Assembly (NCBI GenBank): GCA_023630585.1 | Contig: CM042547.1 | Span: 1,114,450 to 1,178,449, forward strand | Direction of reading: 5' to 3' | Source: Cranoglanis bouderius | Taxonomy: Eukaryota; Chordata; Actinopteri; Siluriformes; Cranoglanididae | Length of the DNA stretch: 64,000 bases | Shown: positions 1 through 9,943 of the stretch, piece by piece | How the letters are laid out: the number at the start of each line of letters is the position of its first letter | Position numbering within the stretch: position 1 is the first letter of the stretch | Notes under the pieces: generated by a model | The model's input: the letters and a program-made list of their open reading frames with translations, nothing else | What the model was told of the DNA's origin: nothing | Database searches by the model: none | Program-made: the position numbers and the translations under genes

Positions 1-130
1 CGGGAATTCTGGCTCTTTTTAGTGAGCCAGATCAGCAATAAGAGCCGGCTCTTTCGGCTACCAAACTGCTCTTCATTTAGTACCACTTCTGGCTTCTATA
101 ATTCAGCCAGATTGAGCAATATTTTGACCT
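1..130. repeat. Subterminal-repeat-like fragment (GAGCCGGCTCTT motif)
   Basis: The first 130 bases carry GAGCC/GGCTC words in both orientations, including the palindromic core gagccggctc near 43-52 and scattered 'ggctctt' and 'gagccag' words. Dense short words in both orientations are typical of the subterminal regions of non-autonomous DNA transposons such as hAT elements. The outer part lies beyond the window, so the family is not certain. Confidence 0.35.
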
Positions 131-284
131 ATGATTAGTATGTATGCACATATATCACTTAAATTATTTGATGTAATTATACTAAACCTTATAATTTTAC
201 ATAATTTTACATTATGTTTGGCAGAAAAACCTTAAATAATGTAAAAATATCAAACTATTACGCGTGTATTGAACGTTTTATTTA

Positions 285-1914
285 CAGTATCTCACAAAAG
301 TGAGTACACCCCTCACATTTTTATAAATATTTTATTATATCTTTTCATGGGACAACACTGAAGAAATGACACTTTGCTACAATGTAAAGTAGTGAGTGTA
401 CAGCTTGTATAACAGTGTAAATTTGCTGTCCCCTCAAAATAACTCAACACACAGCCATTAATGTCTAAACCACTGGCAACAAAAGTGAGTACACCCCTAA
501 GTGTCCAAATTGGGCCCAATATTGTGAATATTTTGTGTGGCCACCATTATTTTCCAGCACTGCCTTAACCCTGTTGGGCATGGAGTTCACGAGAGCTTCA
601 CAGGTTGCCACTGGAGTCCTCTTCCACTCCTGCAAGACAACTTCACAGAGCTGGTGGATGTTAGAGACCTTGTGCTCCTCCACCTTCCGTTTGAGGATGC
701 CCCACAGATGCTCAATAGGGTTTAGGTCTGGAGACATGCTTGGCCAGTCCATCACCTTTACCCTCAGCTTCTTTAGCAAGGCAGTGGTCATCTTGGAGGT
801 GTGTTTGGGGTCATTATCGTGTTGGAATACTGCCCTGCGGCCCAGGTTCCGAAGGGAGGGGACCATGCTCTGCTTCAGTATGTCACAGTACATGTTGGCA
901 TTCATGGTTCCCTCGGTGAACTGCAGCTCCCCAGTGCCGGCAGCACTCATGCAGCCCCAGACCATGACACTACCACCACCATGCTTGACTGTAGGCAAGA
1001 CACACTTGTCTTTGTACTCCTCACCTGGTTGCCGCCACACACGCTTGACACCATCTAAACCAAATAAGTTTATCTTGGTCTCATCAGACCACAGGACATG
1101 GTAATCTATGTCCTTAGTCTGCTTGTCTTCAGCAAACTGTTTGTGGCCTTTCTTTGGCATCATCTTTAGAAGAGGCTTCCTTCTGGGACGACAGCCATGC
1201 AGACCAATTTGATGCAGTGTGCGGCGTATGGTCTGAGCACTGACAGGCTGACCCCCCACCCCTTCAACCTCTGCAGCAATGCTGGCAGCACTCATACGTC
1301 TATTCTGCAAAGCCAACCTCTGGATATGATGCTGAGCACGTGCACTCAACTTCTTTGGTCGACCATGGTGAGGCCTGTTCTGAGTGGAACCTGTCCTGTT
1401 AAACCGCTGTATGGTCTTGGCCATTCGTGCTGCAGCTCAGTTTCAGGGTGTTGGCAATCTTCTTATAGCCTAGGCCATCTTTATGTAGAGCAACAATTCT
1501 TTTTTTCAGATCCTCAGAGAGTTCTTTGCCATGAGGTGCCATGTTGAACTTCCAGTGACCAGTATGAGAGAGTGTGAGAGCGATAACACCAAACAACACA
1601 CCTGCTCCCCATTCACACCTGAGACCTTGTAACACTAACGAGTCACATGACACCGGGGAGGGAAAATGGCTAATTGGGTCCAATTTGGACATTTTCACTT
1701 AGGGGTGTACTCACTTTTGTTGCCAGTGGTTTAGACATTAATGGCTGTGTGTTGAGTTATTTTGAGGGGACAGCAAATTTACACTGTTATACAAGCTGTA
1801 CACTCACTACTGTACATTGTAGCAAAGTGTCATTTCTTCAGTGTTGTCCCATGAAAAGATATAATAAAATATTTACAAAAATGTGAGGGGTGTACTCACT
1901 TTTGTGAGATACTG
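285..1914 (-). mobile_element. Near-complete Tc1-like transposon with IR/DR ends (family A)
   Basis: The element begins cagtatctcaca and ends with the reverse complement tgtgagatactg. It is flanked by TA on both sides (283-284 and 1915-1916), the standard Tc1/mariner target duplication. Each terminal inverted repeat is roughly 220-235 bp and contains two direct repeats of gtgagtacacccct, one at the tip (around 299-312 and 1886-1900) and one at the inner edge (around 485-498 and 1701-1714). That is the IR/DR arrangement known from Sleeping Beauty-type elements. The total length of about 1630 bp is full size for this class. The interior encodes a transposase on the minus strand with a single obvious frame break, so this is the best preserved element in the window. 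Confidence 0.93.
465..1542 (-). pseudogene. Tc1-like transposase, one frameshift (family A)
   Basis: The protein would cut and paste the surrounding element by binding its direct repeats and cleaving at TA. The likely start is the ATG at 1542 (MAPHGKELSE), which opens an N-terminal paired-like helix-turn-helix region (KKRIVALHKDGLGYKKIA). The frame changes between about 1424 and 1399, after KLSCST. The rest then reads through as one long frame: a GRPKKLS linker, VLWSDETKIN with the first catalytic Asp, the glycine-rich PTVKHGGGSVMVWG, FQHDNDPKHT with the second Asp, and SPDLNPIEHLWG with the catalytic Glu, which fits a DD34E triad. Two residues seem to be missing just before HVLWSDE, where relatives usually have a Trp, and the normal C-terminus (GGHTKY) runs on for 20 further residues. 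Catalytic residues are intact, but the N-terminal frameshift makes it a pseudogene. Confidence 0.9.
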
Positions 1915-2243
1915 TATATCGAACTATCCAAAACACAAATACCCTGCTTCATATGATATTTTTGCCTATTTTTTTTTACCTAAATATAAATTCTACATTC
2001 TGCCTTTATGTTGTCTCTTATTAAAATGCATGTATTAAATGTATAAAAATTGAGAATTTTATCATACGAGATTGGTCGAACGCACATATATGTGTATGAC
2101 ATTCAGTCAGTGCATGGAGTGGACGTGGCCGAGCAGTCTGGCAAAAAGATTATCCTATTATTCTGTCTTGTATTAATTTACGAAAAAATGAAATCGGCTC
2201 TCAGACGGGAGGCAACTCCCATCGCTCACTTAAAGGAGCTGCC

Positions 2244-2456
2244 TCATAGAGCCAACTCGTTTGCAAACGACCCATCACTAGCCAATACTGGAAAGTCAAT
2301 TCGTGTGTGCAGACCTGTGTCTTTTAGGTGTGTTTTTAGAGAGCTCAAGCTAATTTTTATGTCATGGTGTGCTAACAGCGTATCCAAAATCATGGCATAT
2401 GAACATCCTACCTCAAAGTAGTGCCTAAAAAATTCCATTTTCTCCTTTCTTGCCAA
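2244..2456 (-). pseudogene. Integrase/transposase-like N-terminal fragment
   Basis: A 70-residue minus-strand frame begins MARKEKMEFFRHYFEVGCSY and continues with ILDTLLAHHDIKISLSSLKTH. The pattern 'Y..G.SYA.IL..L...H.I.ISL.SLK..L...GL..R' resembles the helix-turn-helix start of integrase-core transposon proteins common in fish genomes. No catalytic core follows downstream on this strand, so it is a relic at most. The assignment rests on pattern memory only. Confidence 0.35.
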
Positions 2457-2744
2457 TGTAAACTTTTATTTTCTAAGATGTAAAGTTTTGCTATGGACAA
2501 AAACACAGAAGTCCACTTATGTACAAGAAAAAGTTGTTTACAGTTTCTTACTTGATGTATATCGTGATTGATAGGTGTGTTCTCCAATCAGCGGTAAGTA
2601 ATCCATTCGCAATATATACCTACCTTTTCCATTTTGTCCGAATTGTCATTGTGTTTTCTGACTTGTTAATGTGTTTTCGGATTTGTCGTTGTGTTTTCTG
2701 TGTTTTACTTATTGTTAATGAAACCATTACCGATCAGGAGTTTA

Positions 2745-3150
2745 TTATAATGTGTTTAACAGACACATGGATTAAACCAAACGAGTACATAGCACTAAAT
2801 GAAGCCAGTCCTCCTGGATACACTTATATACATCAGCCCCGTCTAACTGGCAGAGGAGGAGGTGTCGCACTCGTTTATAATGATAATCTAGGCGTCACAA
2901 AAAAAAAACCTAGTCTTAAGTTCAACTCCTTTGAAGTTCTTCATACTAGTATAACACATGTAGCCACAAAAAATAAGTCTATCAAGTCGACTCCACTCAT
3001 TATTATTTACAGACCCCCAGAGTTCCTTGGTGAATTTGCAGATTTTATCTCGAAACTGGTTGTTTCTCTAGACGAAGCATTAATTGTTGGCGACTTTAAT
3101 ATTCATTTTGATAAACCTGAAGAACCTCTGAGAACAGCATTGTGTCTATT
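2745..3150 (+). pseudogene. LINE endonuclease-domain fragment
   Basis: The translation contains CLTDTWIKPNEYIALNEASP, GYTYIHQPR, GRGGGVALVYND, LIIIYRPP and LIVGDFNIHFDKP in that order. These are the landmarks of the apurinic-type endonuclease (exonuclease-endonuclease-phosphatase fold) at the start of non-LTR retrotransposon ORF2: the ETW-like motif (here DTW), the YRPP strand and the GDFN catalytic motif. The frame ends at 3153 before the final SDH-type motif, and no reverse transcriptase follows, so this is a short dead fragment. Residues before about 2745 in the same frame look like unrelated AT-rich sequence. The LINE clade is not resolved. Confidence 0.75.
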
Positions 3151-3444
3151 CTAGATACAGTATCTTCAATGCAATGGCACCATTTATGTTCAAGTATTAT
3201 GGCTGTATGTTAAAATTGTAACTGAAATATGTAAATAATATAAAATAAATAAACAAATATTGACGATAATAACAAAAATACAGTAACAAGAACTTAAAGT
3301 GCTTAAAAAACTGGTAAACTGAGACTGAGATGGACAGATTCACTTCTCTTCAAGGATTATGCTTTGCACCATTTATTTTAAAGTACTATGTCAACTAAAG
3401 TGTTTTCTTCTGAACAATAACAAGTGCTTAAAGTGCTTAAATAG

Positions 3445-4452
3445 CTAAAGAACTGAACTGGTAAACTGAAGATTAGAAGTGAAATCAAGGCCATTATCAC
3501 TTATTTTTTCTTTTTTTCCAGGTTGTAAGCAAAGTCCTGCAAACTCTTCCTTTTTAAGACATTTGGACCAGAAGGGGGAGGAGCTGGTCCAGAGGAGGCT
3601 GAGGGTATGGCTGGTCCAGAGGCCAGTCTTTTTTCCTCTCATGACTGCACAGCTGTCAAGGAGGATGCTGGTCACTTGTCTCCACTCAAGACCATTAGTC
3701 TGCAGGACATCTTTAAGTTCCAGCATAAGTGCTTGGGCATTGGCAATGTTGACTTTTCTGCTTGCCAGATGTTGTGTTATTACTCTGTTGCTTTCATTAT
3801 CAAAAAAGCGAACAAGCACATTGAGTATTTTATCCATATTCAAGGTTGTTGCTTCATCAACATTAAGTGAGAACATGCATTTTTTTAGCTTCTCAGACAA
3901 ACAGTTTTTGAACTGTAGTGCGATGCCATATGTAACTCGCATGCTGATTTGAAACCGACAGGCTAGTTAACGCTTTTTTGTCTTCTGCTAGTTTTCTACA
4001 CAGGGTGACCAGTGGCTGCGAAATTGTGAATGACAATTCATGTTCCGCGATAAATGTGCACAAACGTATTTTTAAGTCGCAGACACGGTCAGTCATAGAC
4101 GACGGTGTGTCAGCTGTAACAGTTGCTCCCGGCAACGTCGTGGTTTGAGTTTGAGTGCACGGGCAGCGGCTCTGTGACCGGGGTCTAATTCATGACGAGC
4201 AAGCATTTTCTTACCGCTGCTGGCATATAGTAGCTTCCTCGAGCAAAACGTGCAGGAACAAGCACCAGGCTCTCTCAGTTTCTGGCACCAACTGCCAAAA
4301 GGCTCGCCGTCTCTACCTTTTTCTATAATCCAAGCCCAGCGCCATTTATTTTTGAGTTCTTTATCTATGGGTAGGACATCATCATCCCCAGGCTTCATAA
4401 ACTCGCGCTCCATGCTTTCACCGACAACGCTAACGTGACGTATGGATCTCAA
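3445..4452 (-). pseudogene. hAT-like transposase relic, several frames
   Basis: Three overlapping minus-strand frames look like pieces of one protein. The upstream piece (4452-4093) has a zinc-finger-like pattern, CSCTFC followed by HELDPGH. The middle piece spans 4135-3893. The third (3942-3445) reads FSLNVDEATTLNMDKILNVL, VRFFDNESNRVITQHL and ILLDSCAVMRGKKTGL. The order 'Fs.n.DEAt....k.l.vlv.f', 'v.t.hl' and 'll.DscavMrGkktG' matches hAT-superfamily transposases or genes derived from them, with the first catalytic Asp in NVDEAT. At least two frame changes separate the pieces and the C-terminal dimerisation region is not seen. No terminal repeats were found. A domesticated host gene is unlikely because the frames are broken. 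Confidence 0.6.
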
Positions 4453-5182
4453 TCACACAGTGTTGCCAAGACCCGCCCTGCTCTGCTTCTGATAGGCTTG
4501 TAACGTTAGTTAGCGCTGCGTTCCTCTCATATGAATAGTAGGTGAAATCAATTGACTCGAAAATATTAAACTGCATGCAAGTTCCCAATTTTTTTTTTTT
4601 TTCCTCACGGCCGCACGCCGGAGATCCGGCACAGTGCCGGAATACTTTAAGCCCTGCATACTTTGTAGGAATTCTGTGAAATAAAATACACAAACCAGAA
4701 GTATTAATACAAACTGAATGGAGAAGGGGTATTATATAATATGAAATATTTATTTTATTTTAATTTTCGTTTTCACATTTATGAGGAAAACTCCTTGTTA
4801 CGGACATGACATCTCTCCGTTACGGACTAGACAGTTCTGAAAGCGGCACTTACTTGACTATGGAAAAGCATATAAAATGCTTTAAAAACTTTAACAGAGA
4901 CCTCTAGTGGGTGTTTAAACCACCACATTTTGACCTCTGAGACATCAATATGGTAAGGCTGCACAATTAGTCGACTTTAAACTGAAATCTCAGTACCGCA
5001 AGTGGTTATGGATTATTTAAGTTTGCGTTCACAGCATCTCTGATGCTGTTAAGGTGTAAGCAGCGTGGCGTTGTTCAAGATTCAATTAAGAGACCATTAG
5101 TTTGGTGTGTGCATAAGACCACGAAAGGTACAGAATTGCATGCTACATCGGCAGGTATATTAAATAGCTATTTATCATATCG

Positions 5183-5400
5183 GAGTTCAATCGCCGGTTT
5201 CCCCCACAATCCAAAGACATGCAGGTCAGGTGAATTTGAGACACTAAATGTGTGAGTGTGAATGTGTGTATGTTTGTGTGTTATCCCTGTGATGGACCGG
5301 CCATATGTCCATCTACATCTACGTTGTGCCTACGTAGGAATCCAGCATCACCGTGACCCTACATAGGACAAGCAGTGTGGAGAATGGATGGATGGATGGA
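5183..5400 (+). repeat. SINE-like repeat with GGAT tail
   Basis: The stretch contains gttcaatcgccggtttcccc, a 'caaagacatgcag' block, a 'gtgtgagtgtgaatgtgtg' block, 'ccctgtgatggaccgg' and a terminal run of ggat units ending near 5400. This order is shared with the SINE-like copies at 32284 and 53540 in this window, though this copy is diverged. The gttcaat word is a weak B-box-like match. Confidence 0.5.
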
Positions 5401-5499
5401 GTTCAAATCGCAATATCATGTTTTGTGTCAAAATGATTGCACTGTTTTCAGACAGTTTGCACAGTTCAGTGTGCAACTGAGAGTCAAACAGTATCATTA

Positions 5500-6232
5500 G
5501 TGTTTAAGTCCAGGCTGAAAACATATTTGTTTAGTCAAGCTTTTTGTGAATAGATAGAAGGAGCAGATCTAAAGGTCTCACAGGCATAGCCAACATTCCC
5601 TGACCCCTTCTGCTCTCTGGACCTGCCTGATCCATCCTGATGCCCTACTTCTGGTTGGAGATCTCATCAATTGGAAGTCCCATGCTGCTGCTGAGGATGG
5701 CCCCACACGGTGCAGCCTAAAGATCATTGAGATTACTGAGGATGGTACCACTTAAAAACCATAAAGATGCTTTGGACCTCAATTCATATGAACAGTTATG
5801 CTATGATGGCTTTAGGACTGCAATTACCACAAACAGTTTGGCACTCAAGTCTCCATCAGTGAACAGTGGAGAAGTTCAACAAAACAGTCTTCATATAAAA
5901 ACTGTTATGAATTATCATGGTTTCACAACTGCTTTTTGACCGTGTAGTATTGGTACATTTATAGAAGGGATTTATTTATTTATAATTGCACTATCCGGTG
6001 TCAGCCAGATGAAGATGGGTTTCCTTTTGAGTCTGGTTCCTCTCAAGGTTTCTTCCTCATATCATCTCAGGGAGTTTTTCCTCACCACCGTCACCTCTGG
6101 CTGCTCATTGGTGATAAATTCATAAATTTAAATGAATTTATATATTTCAGTAAAACTGCTTTGGGACAATGTCCATTGTTAAAAGCGCTATACAAATAAA
6201 AATGAATTCATTTGAATTGAATTGAGTTTAGA
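5500..6232 (+). mobile_element. LINE 3' end (L2-like 3' UTR)
   Basis: The segment ends with a 3'-UTR pattern that is very common in fish genomes: 'ggttcctctcaaggtttcttcc', 'agggagtttttcctc', 'gctttgggacaatgtccatt', 'aaaagcgctatacaaataaa' and a short gaattgaatt-type tail at 6205-6232. Upstream parts (ctgaaaacatatttgtttag and so on) agree with the end of the coding region and the spacer of such LINEs. No intact frame remains. Assignment to the L2-like group is from memory of the 3' end, not from a search. Confidence 0.6.
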
Positions 6233-7563
6233 TGCTCTGCTGAACAAGGCCAAAAATGTTCAAATTCAGTCAGGCTGGGATTGCATTGTCATATATCATG
6301 AAAATTTAAGTTTAAATTAAGTGACCATTTAACTGAGTATCAGAATTATTGGCATGTCTTGTTAATAAAAAGAATAACCCTGTATTTTTGAATATCTTGA
6401 ATTGATTAACCGAGCTGGGAACCTATAAATGCCATGCTTCTGGTGTGTTAACACAAATCACAGGGGGCTTCTCTGATTCGAAGCAAACAATACTGCATGC
6501 CATCTTATGCAGGGTGTAATTAGAGAAAACTGTAATGATCTAATTACACATTGTGGACACAGAGGCAGATGCTATGTTCAAGTCAGGAAATGTCAATCTT
6601 TGATAAAAGAATGTCACAGAATGGGGATAGAGTGGGGGTGGATGGAGACATGCATATCATTATTCAAACTCATGACTGTTGATCAAACAGAATAAACATA
6701 AATTATTTGCCTGAAGTCCAAATAGCAGTCTTTTTCTTATGGAATAAAAATAAATCTGCCTCTATAATCTGAATTTGAAATGTACAAGTCTTATTTTTTA
6801 TGCCTTAATTTGAATTTGTAAGTAAAGTTTGTAGTTTATAAGTAGGTTGTAGTTTACAACCCATTCCAGATTTCAGTTCTTCAAATTCAGATTTAAATTG
6901 TCAAAATGCTACACCTGGAACTAAAAAAAAAACAAAAAAACAAAAAGTTGCACAGATTCGATCACCATTTCAGTCAGTGAGCCAATAATTTAGTGTTAGA
7001 GAAAATCTGAATCTCAACTTAAAGAACTGAATTTGAAATGGATTTTGCCACCAAAACCTGAATTACATATCAGAAAATTTAATTAGAAAATTTTCACACA
7101 CATTCATTGTAGTGGCACAGTTCTCATTAAATATTCAACATAACTGCAAAAATCTGAGATCTACAGTCAGTCACATACTGACCAATTCCAACCTTCAACT
7201 ATATAAAAAAGGCAACCGTACACACTGTTTAAGGTCAGAATGAAAACATGACTGAACAGAACAGTGCTCAGGCTCACTCTGAGGATTTCAACCTGAGAAA
7301 GTCCACTCTCTCACAGTCTTTGACTGGGCAGGACACTAAATTATCAAGATAGCACGTTCCCTTTCTATCCCTCTAGCAGTCTTCCTTTAGTGGAGGAGCA
7401 CCGTGACAGGAAACAGTGCACGCCATCATGCATCCTACAATAATGCAAAGTGACTCTCTCATGGGGCTGGCCCTTCTGCTCAATCTGGCTAAACATAGAG
7501 GGGGAGAGGAGAAGAGCAAAACAAAAAAGTGCAAGTCATGGAAAAACAGAGCCGCAGTGAAAC
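6233..7563. other. No gene recognised
   Basis: AT-rich sequence with short poly-A runs (for example around 6924-6945). I see no conserved frame, splice-flanked exon or terminal repeat. Confidence 0.5.
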
Positions 7564-8678
7564 CACAAATCAGGTTTATTGTCAAAATTTACAGACTTTC
7601 AGCTGTTTGCAATGAACAAATCAAACAAAAGCAATTGAAATTGTTCAAAACAACGAATGCTTCAAGTGGTTTCCCCAAATTCAACTGAAGATGCAACTTA
7701 TAATGACTTCTCCAGTCTCAAAATTATTCAAACCCCTGAATAGAATCCCTCACAACAGCACAAATATGCAAAACAGGAGTTGTCTCAAGCACACCTGATG
7801 CAACTAATCAAGGGCTTCATTAGTTGCACCAGGTGTGCTTGAGCTGGAACACATGAAATATCTGAACTGGCTAGGGGCAGAAAATACATGAAATACCTGG
7901 ACGGGGCAGAAAAGGAAGCTATCAATGGCTGCAACCAGATTTCTGAGAAGGCAGGTTGTGAAAAACCCTCGAGTGACTGCAAAAGACCTGCAGCAAGACT
8001 TGGTGGCAACAGGCACTGAGGTTTCAGTGAGCACAGTATGGTGTGTACTAAACACAGAAAGTTTCCATGCCAGAACTCCAAGATGTACACCACTACTGAC
8101 CCAAAAGCACAAGAAAACTCCAATATGCTCAAAATCATATAAATAAGCCACAGAGGTTTTGGGATTCTGTTCTGTGGAGCGATGAAACAAAACTGGAACT
8201 TTTCAGCATGATGGCTCAGTGGTATGTCTGGAGAAAGAAGAATGAGGAAAGAACACTCTGTCCACAGTCAAGCATGGTGGTGGCTCGGTGATGCTGTGGG
8301 GCTGCTTTGCATCCCCAGCATGCAAACCCAAGAATATTACTGAACTGGAGGCCATTGCTCATGAGGAAAGATTCTTCAAGAATGCTGCCAGAAGCTGGTG
8401 TCTGGCTATGCATCTTGTTTGTAGCAGGTCATAACAGCAAAAGGGTGCTCTACTAAGTACTAAAGATGCTTGCCATGAAGGGGTTGAATAATTTTGAAAC
8501 TGGAGAAGTCATTATAAGTTGCATTTTCAGTTGAATTTGGGGAAACCACTTGAAGCATTCGTTGTGTTGAACTATTTCAATTGCTTTTGTTTGATTTGTT
8601 CATTGCAAACAGCTGAAAGTCTGTAAATTTTGACAAACCTGATTTGCAATGGGGGTTGAATAATTTTGATTGCAGCTA
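7564..8678 (+). mobile_element. Tc1-like element, deleted copy (family B)
   Basis: The right end reads gggggttgaataattttgat then tgcagcta before TA at 8679-8680, matching the family B tip (cagttgcaatcaaaattatt) seen at 21083 and 48505. The left outer tip is missing or diverged; recognisable similarity starts at caaatcaggtttattg. Transposase relics on the plus strand include MAATRFLRRQVVKNPRVTAK at 7925, followed by frame-shifted pieces of the WSDET and PTVKHGGG regions. The N-terminal HTH and most of the region between the second Asp and the Glu are deleted. The element cannot encode an active enzyme. Confidence 0.85.
7784..7843. repeat. 25-bp inverted repeat inside family B
   Basis: Two 25-nt arms (7784-7808 and 7819-7843) match at 24 of 25 positions around a 10-nt loop. 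Related hairpins sit at the same place in the other family B copies, near 22154-22213 and 49686-49745, so this is a family feature rather than a local accident. Confidence 0.85.
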
Positions 8679-9060
8679 TATTTGTACTAGAGATCGCTAA
8701 TGATTTAATTAGGAAATCACATTCATAAACATTTCATTGCAGTTTTCATATGGTATTTTGAGGGGATTGATTGTGCAGTGACAGTGAGTTGATGCTTGAA
8801 GATTTGGCAACCCTCCTAATGATAAAATGTGATCACAAGTGGTCAGTGATGATGCATTCTAGACATATAATACTACTAGGTGTAAAGGGCTATCCCGAAA
8901 TGGATGTTAATACCAAGTCTAAGGAATATGAGATATAAAAAGAGGTTGGAAATTGGCATGTAAATATAATTATGACCATACATAAATCCATATATAAAGC
9001 CACACAAATGTTATAAATTGACTTCAGGGGAATAAAAAGATAAAATACAATAAGAATATA
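8679..9060. other. No gene recognised
   Basis: AT-rich spacer between two Tc1-like elements. It contains 'ttggcaaccctcc' near 8807, similar to the tip of the small inverted-repeat element at 42391, but no second end was found. Confidence 0.5.
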
Positions 9061-9669
9061 CAGTACTGTGCAAAGGTTTTAGGCAGTTGTGAAAAAATGC
9101 TGTAAAGTAAGAATGCTTTCAAAAATATACATGTTAATAGTTTATATTTATCAATTAACAAAATGCAAAGTGATTGAACAGAAGAAAAATCTACATCAAA
9201 TCAATATTTGGTGTGACCACCCTTTGCCTTCAAAACAGCATCAATTCTTCTAGGTACACTTGCGTACAGTTTTTGAAAGAACTTGGCAGGTAGGTTGGCC
9301 CAAACATCTTGGATAACTAACCACAGTTCTTCTGTGGATTTAGGCAGCATCAGTTGCTTCTCTCTCTTCATGTAATCCCAGACAGACTCGATGATGTTGA
9401 GATCAGGGATCTGTGGGGGGCCATACCATCACTTTCAGGACTCCTTGTTCTTCTTTATGCTGAAGATGTTTCTTAATGACTTTCGCTGTATGTTTGGGGT
9501 CTTTGTCATGCTGCAGTATAAATTTGGGGCCAATCAGATGCCTCCCTGATGGTATTGCATGATGGATAAGTATCTGCCTGTACTTCTCAGCATTGAGGAG
9601 ACCATTAATTCTGACCAAATCCCCAACTCCATTTGCAGAAATGCAGCCCCAAACTTGCAAGGAACCTCC

Positions 9670-9670
<1 letters not shown>
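9061..9670 (-). mobile_element. Truncated Tc1-like element (family D)
   Basis: It starts cagtactgtgcaaaggtttt after TA at 9059-9060, a Tc1-type tip. A minus-strand transposase fragment (9660-9403) reads VWGCISANGVGDLVRINGLL, then FILQHDKDPKHTAK with the second catalytic Asp, and MVWPPTDP near the SPDLNP site. The sequence stops abruptly at the TG microsatellite at 9671, so the half carrying the first Asp and the HTH is absent. Confidence 0.85.

Positions 9671-9747
<77 letters not shown>
9671..9747. repeat. (TG)n microsatellite
   Basis: A pure TG run of about 77 bp that directly abuts the truncated family D element. Confidence 0.97.
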
Positions 9748-9748
<1 letters not shown>

Positions 9749-9943
9749 GTTAAACTGAGTCTCTAATTAGTTACACTAATTGCATATTATTTGTATATTA
9801 GAGTTACCAAATTCCTTTAAAAGTAGTTTTGAAATTATTTTTGGAAACCTCAATGAAAAGATTTAAAGTATTTGAAAGCATTTGCATATTATTTAACAGA
9901 TACAAGATTCTAGCAATCTTGAATCTGGAAACAACACAATATA

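Noticed and set aside
535..1104. Long plus-strand frame (189 codons) and overlapping frames at 537, 801 and 1197
   Set aside because: They are antisense shadows of the family A transposase; no recognisable domain, and the minus strand explains the sequence.
2050..2421. 123-codon plus-strand frame
   Set aside because: Overlaps the minus-strand integrase-like fragment and has no domain of its own.
7785..8190. Minus-strand frames of 117 and 128 codons
   Set aside because: Antisense to the family B transposase relic.
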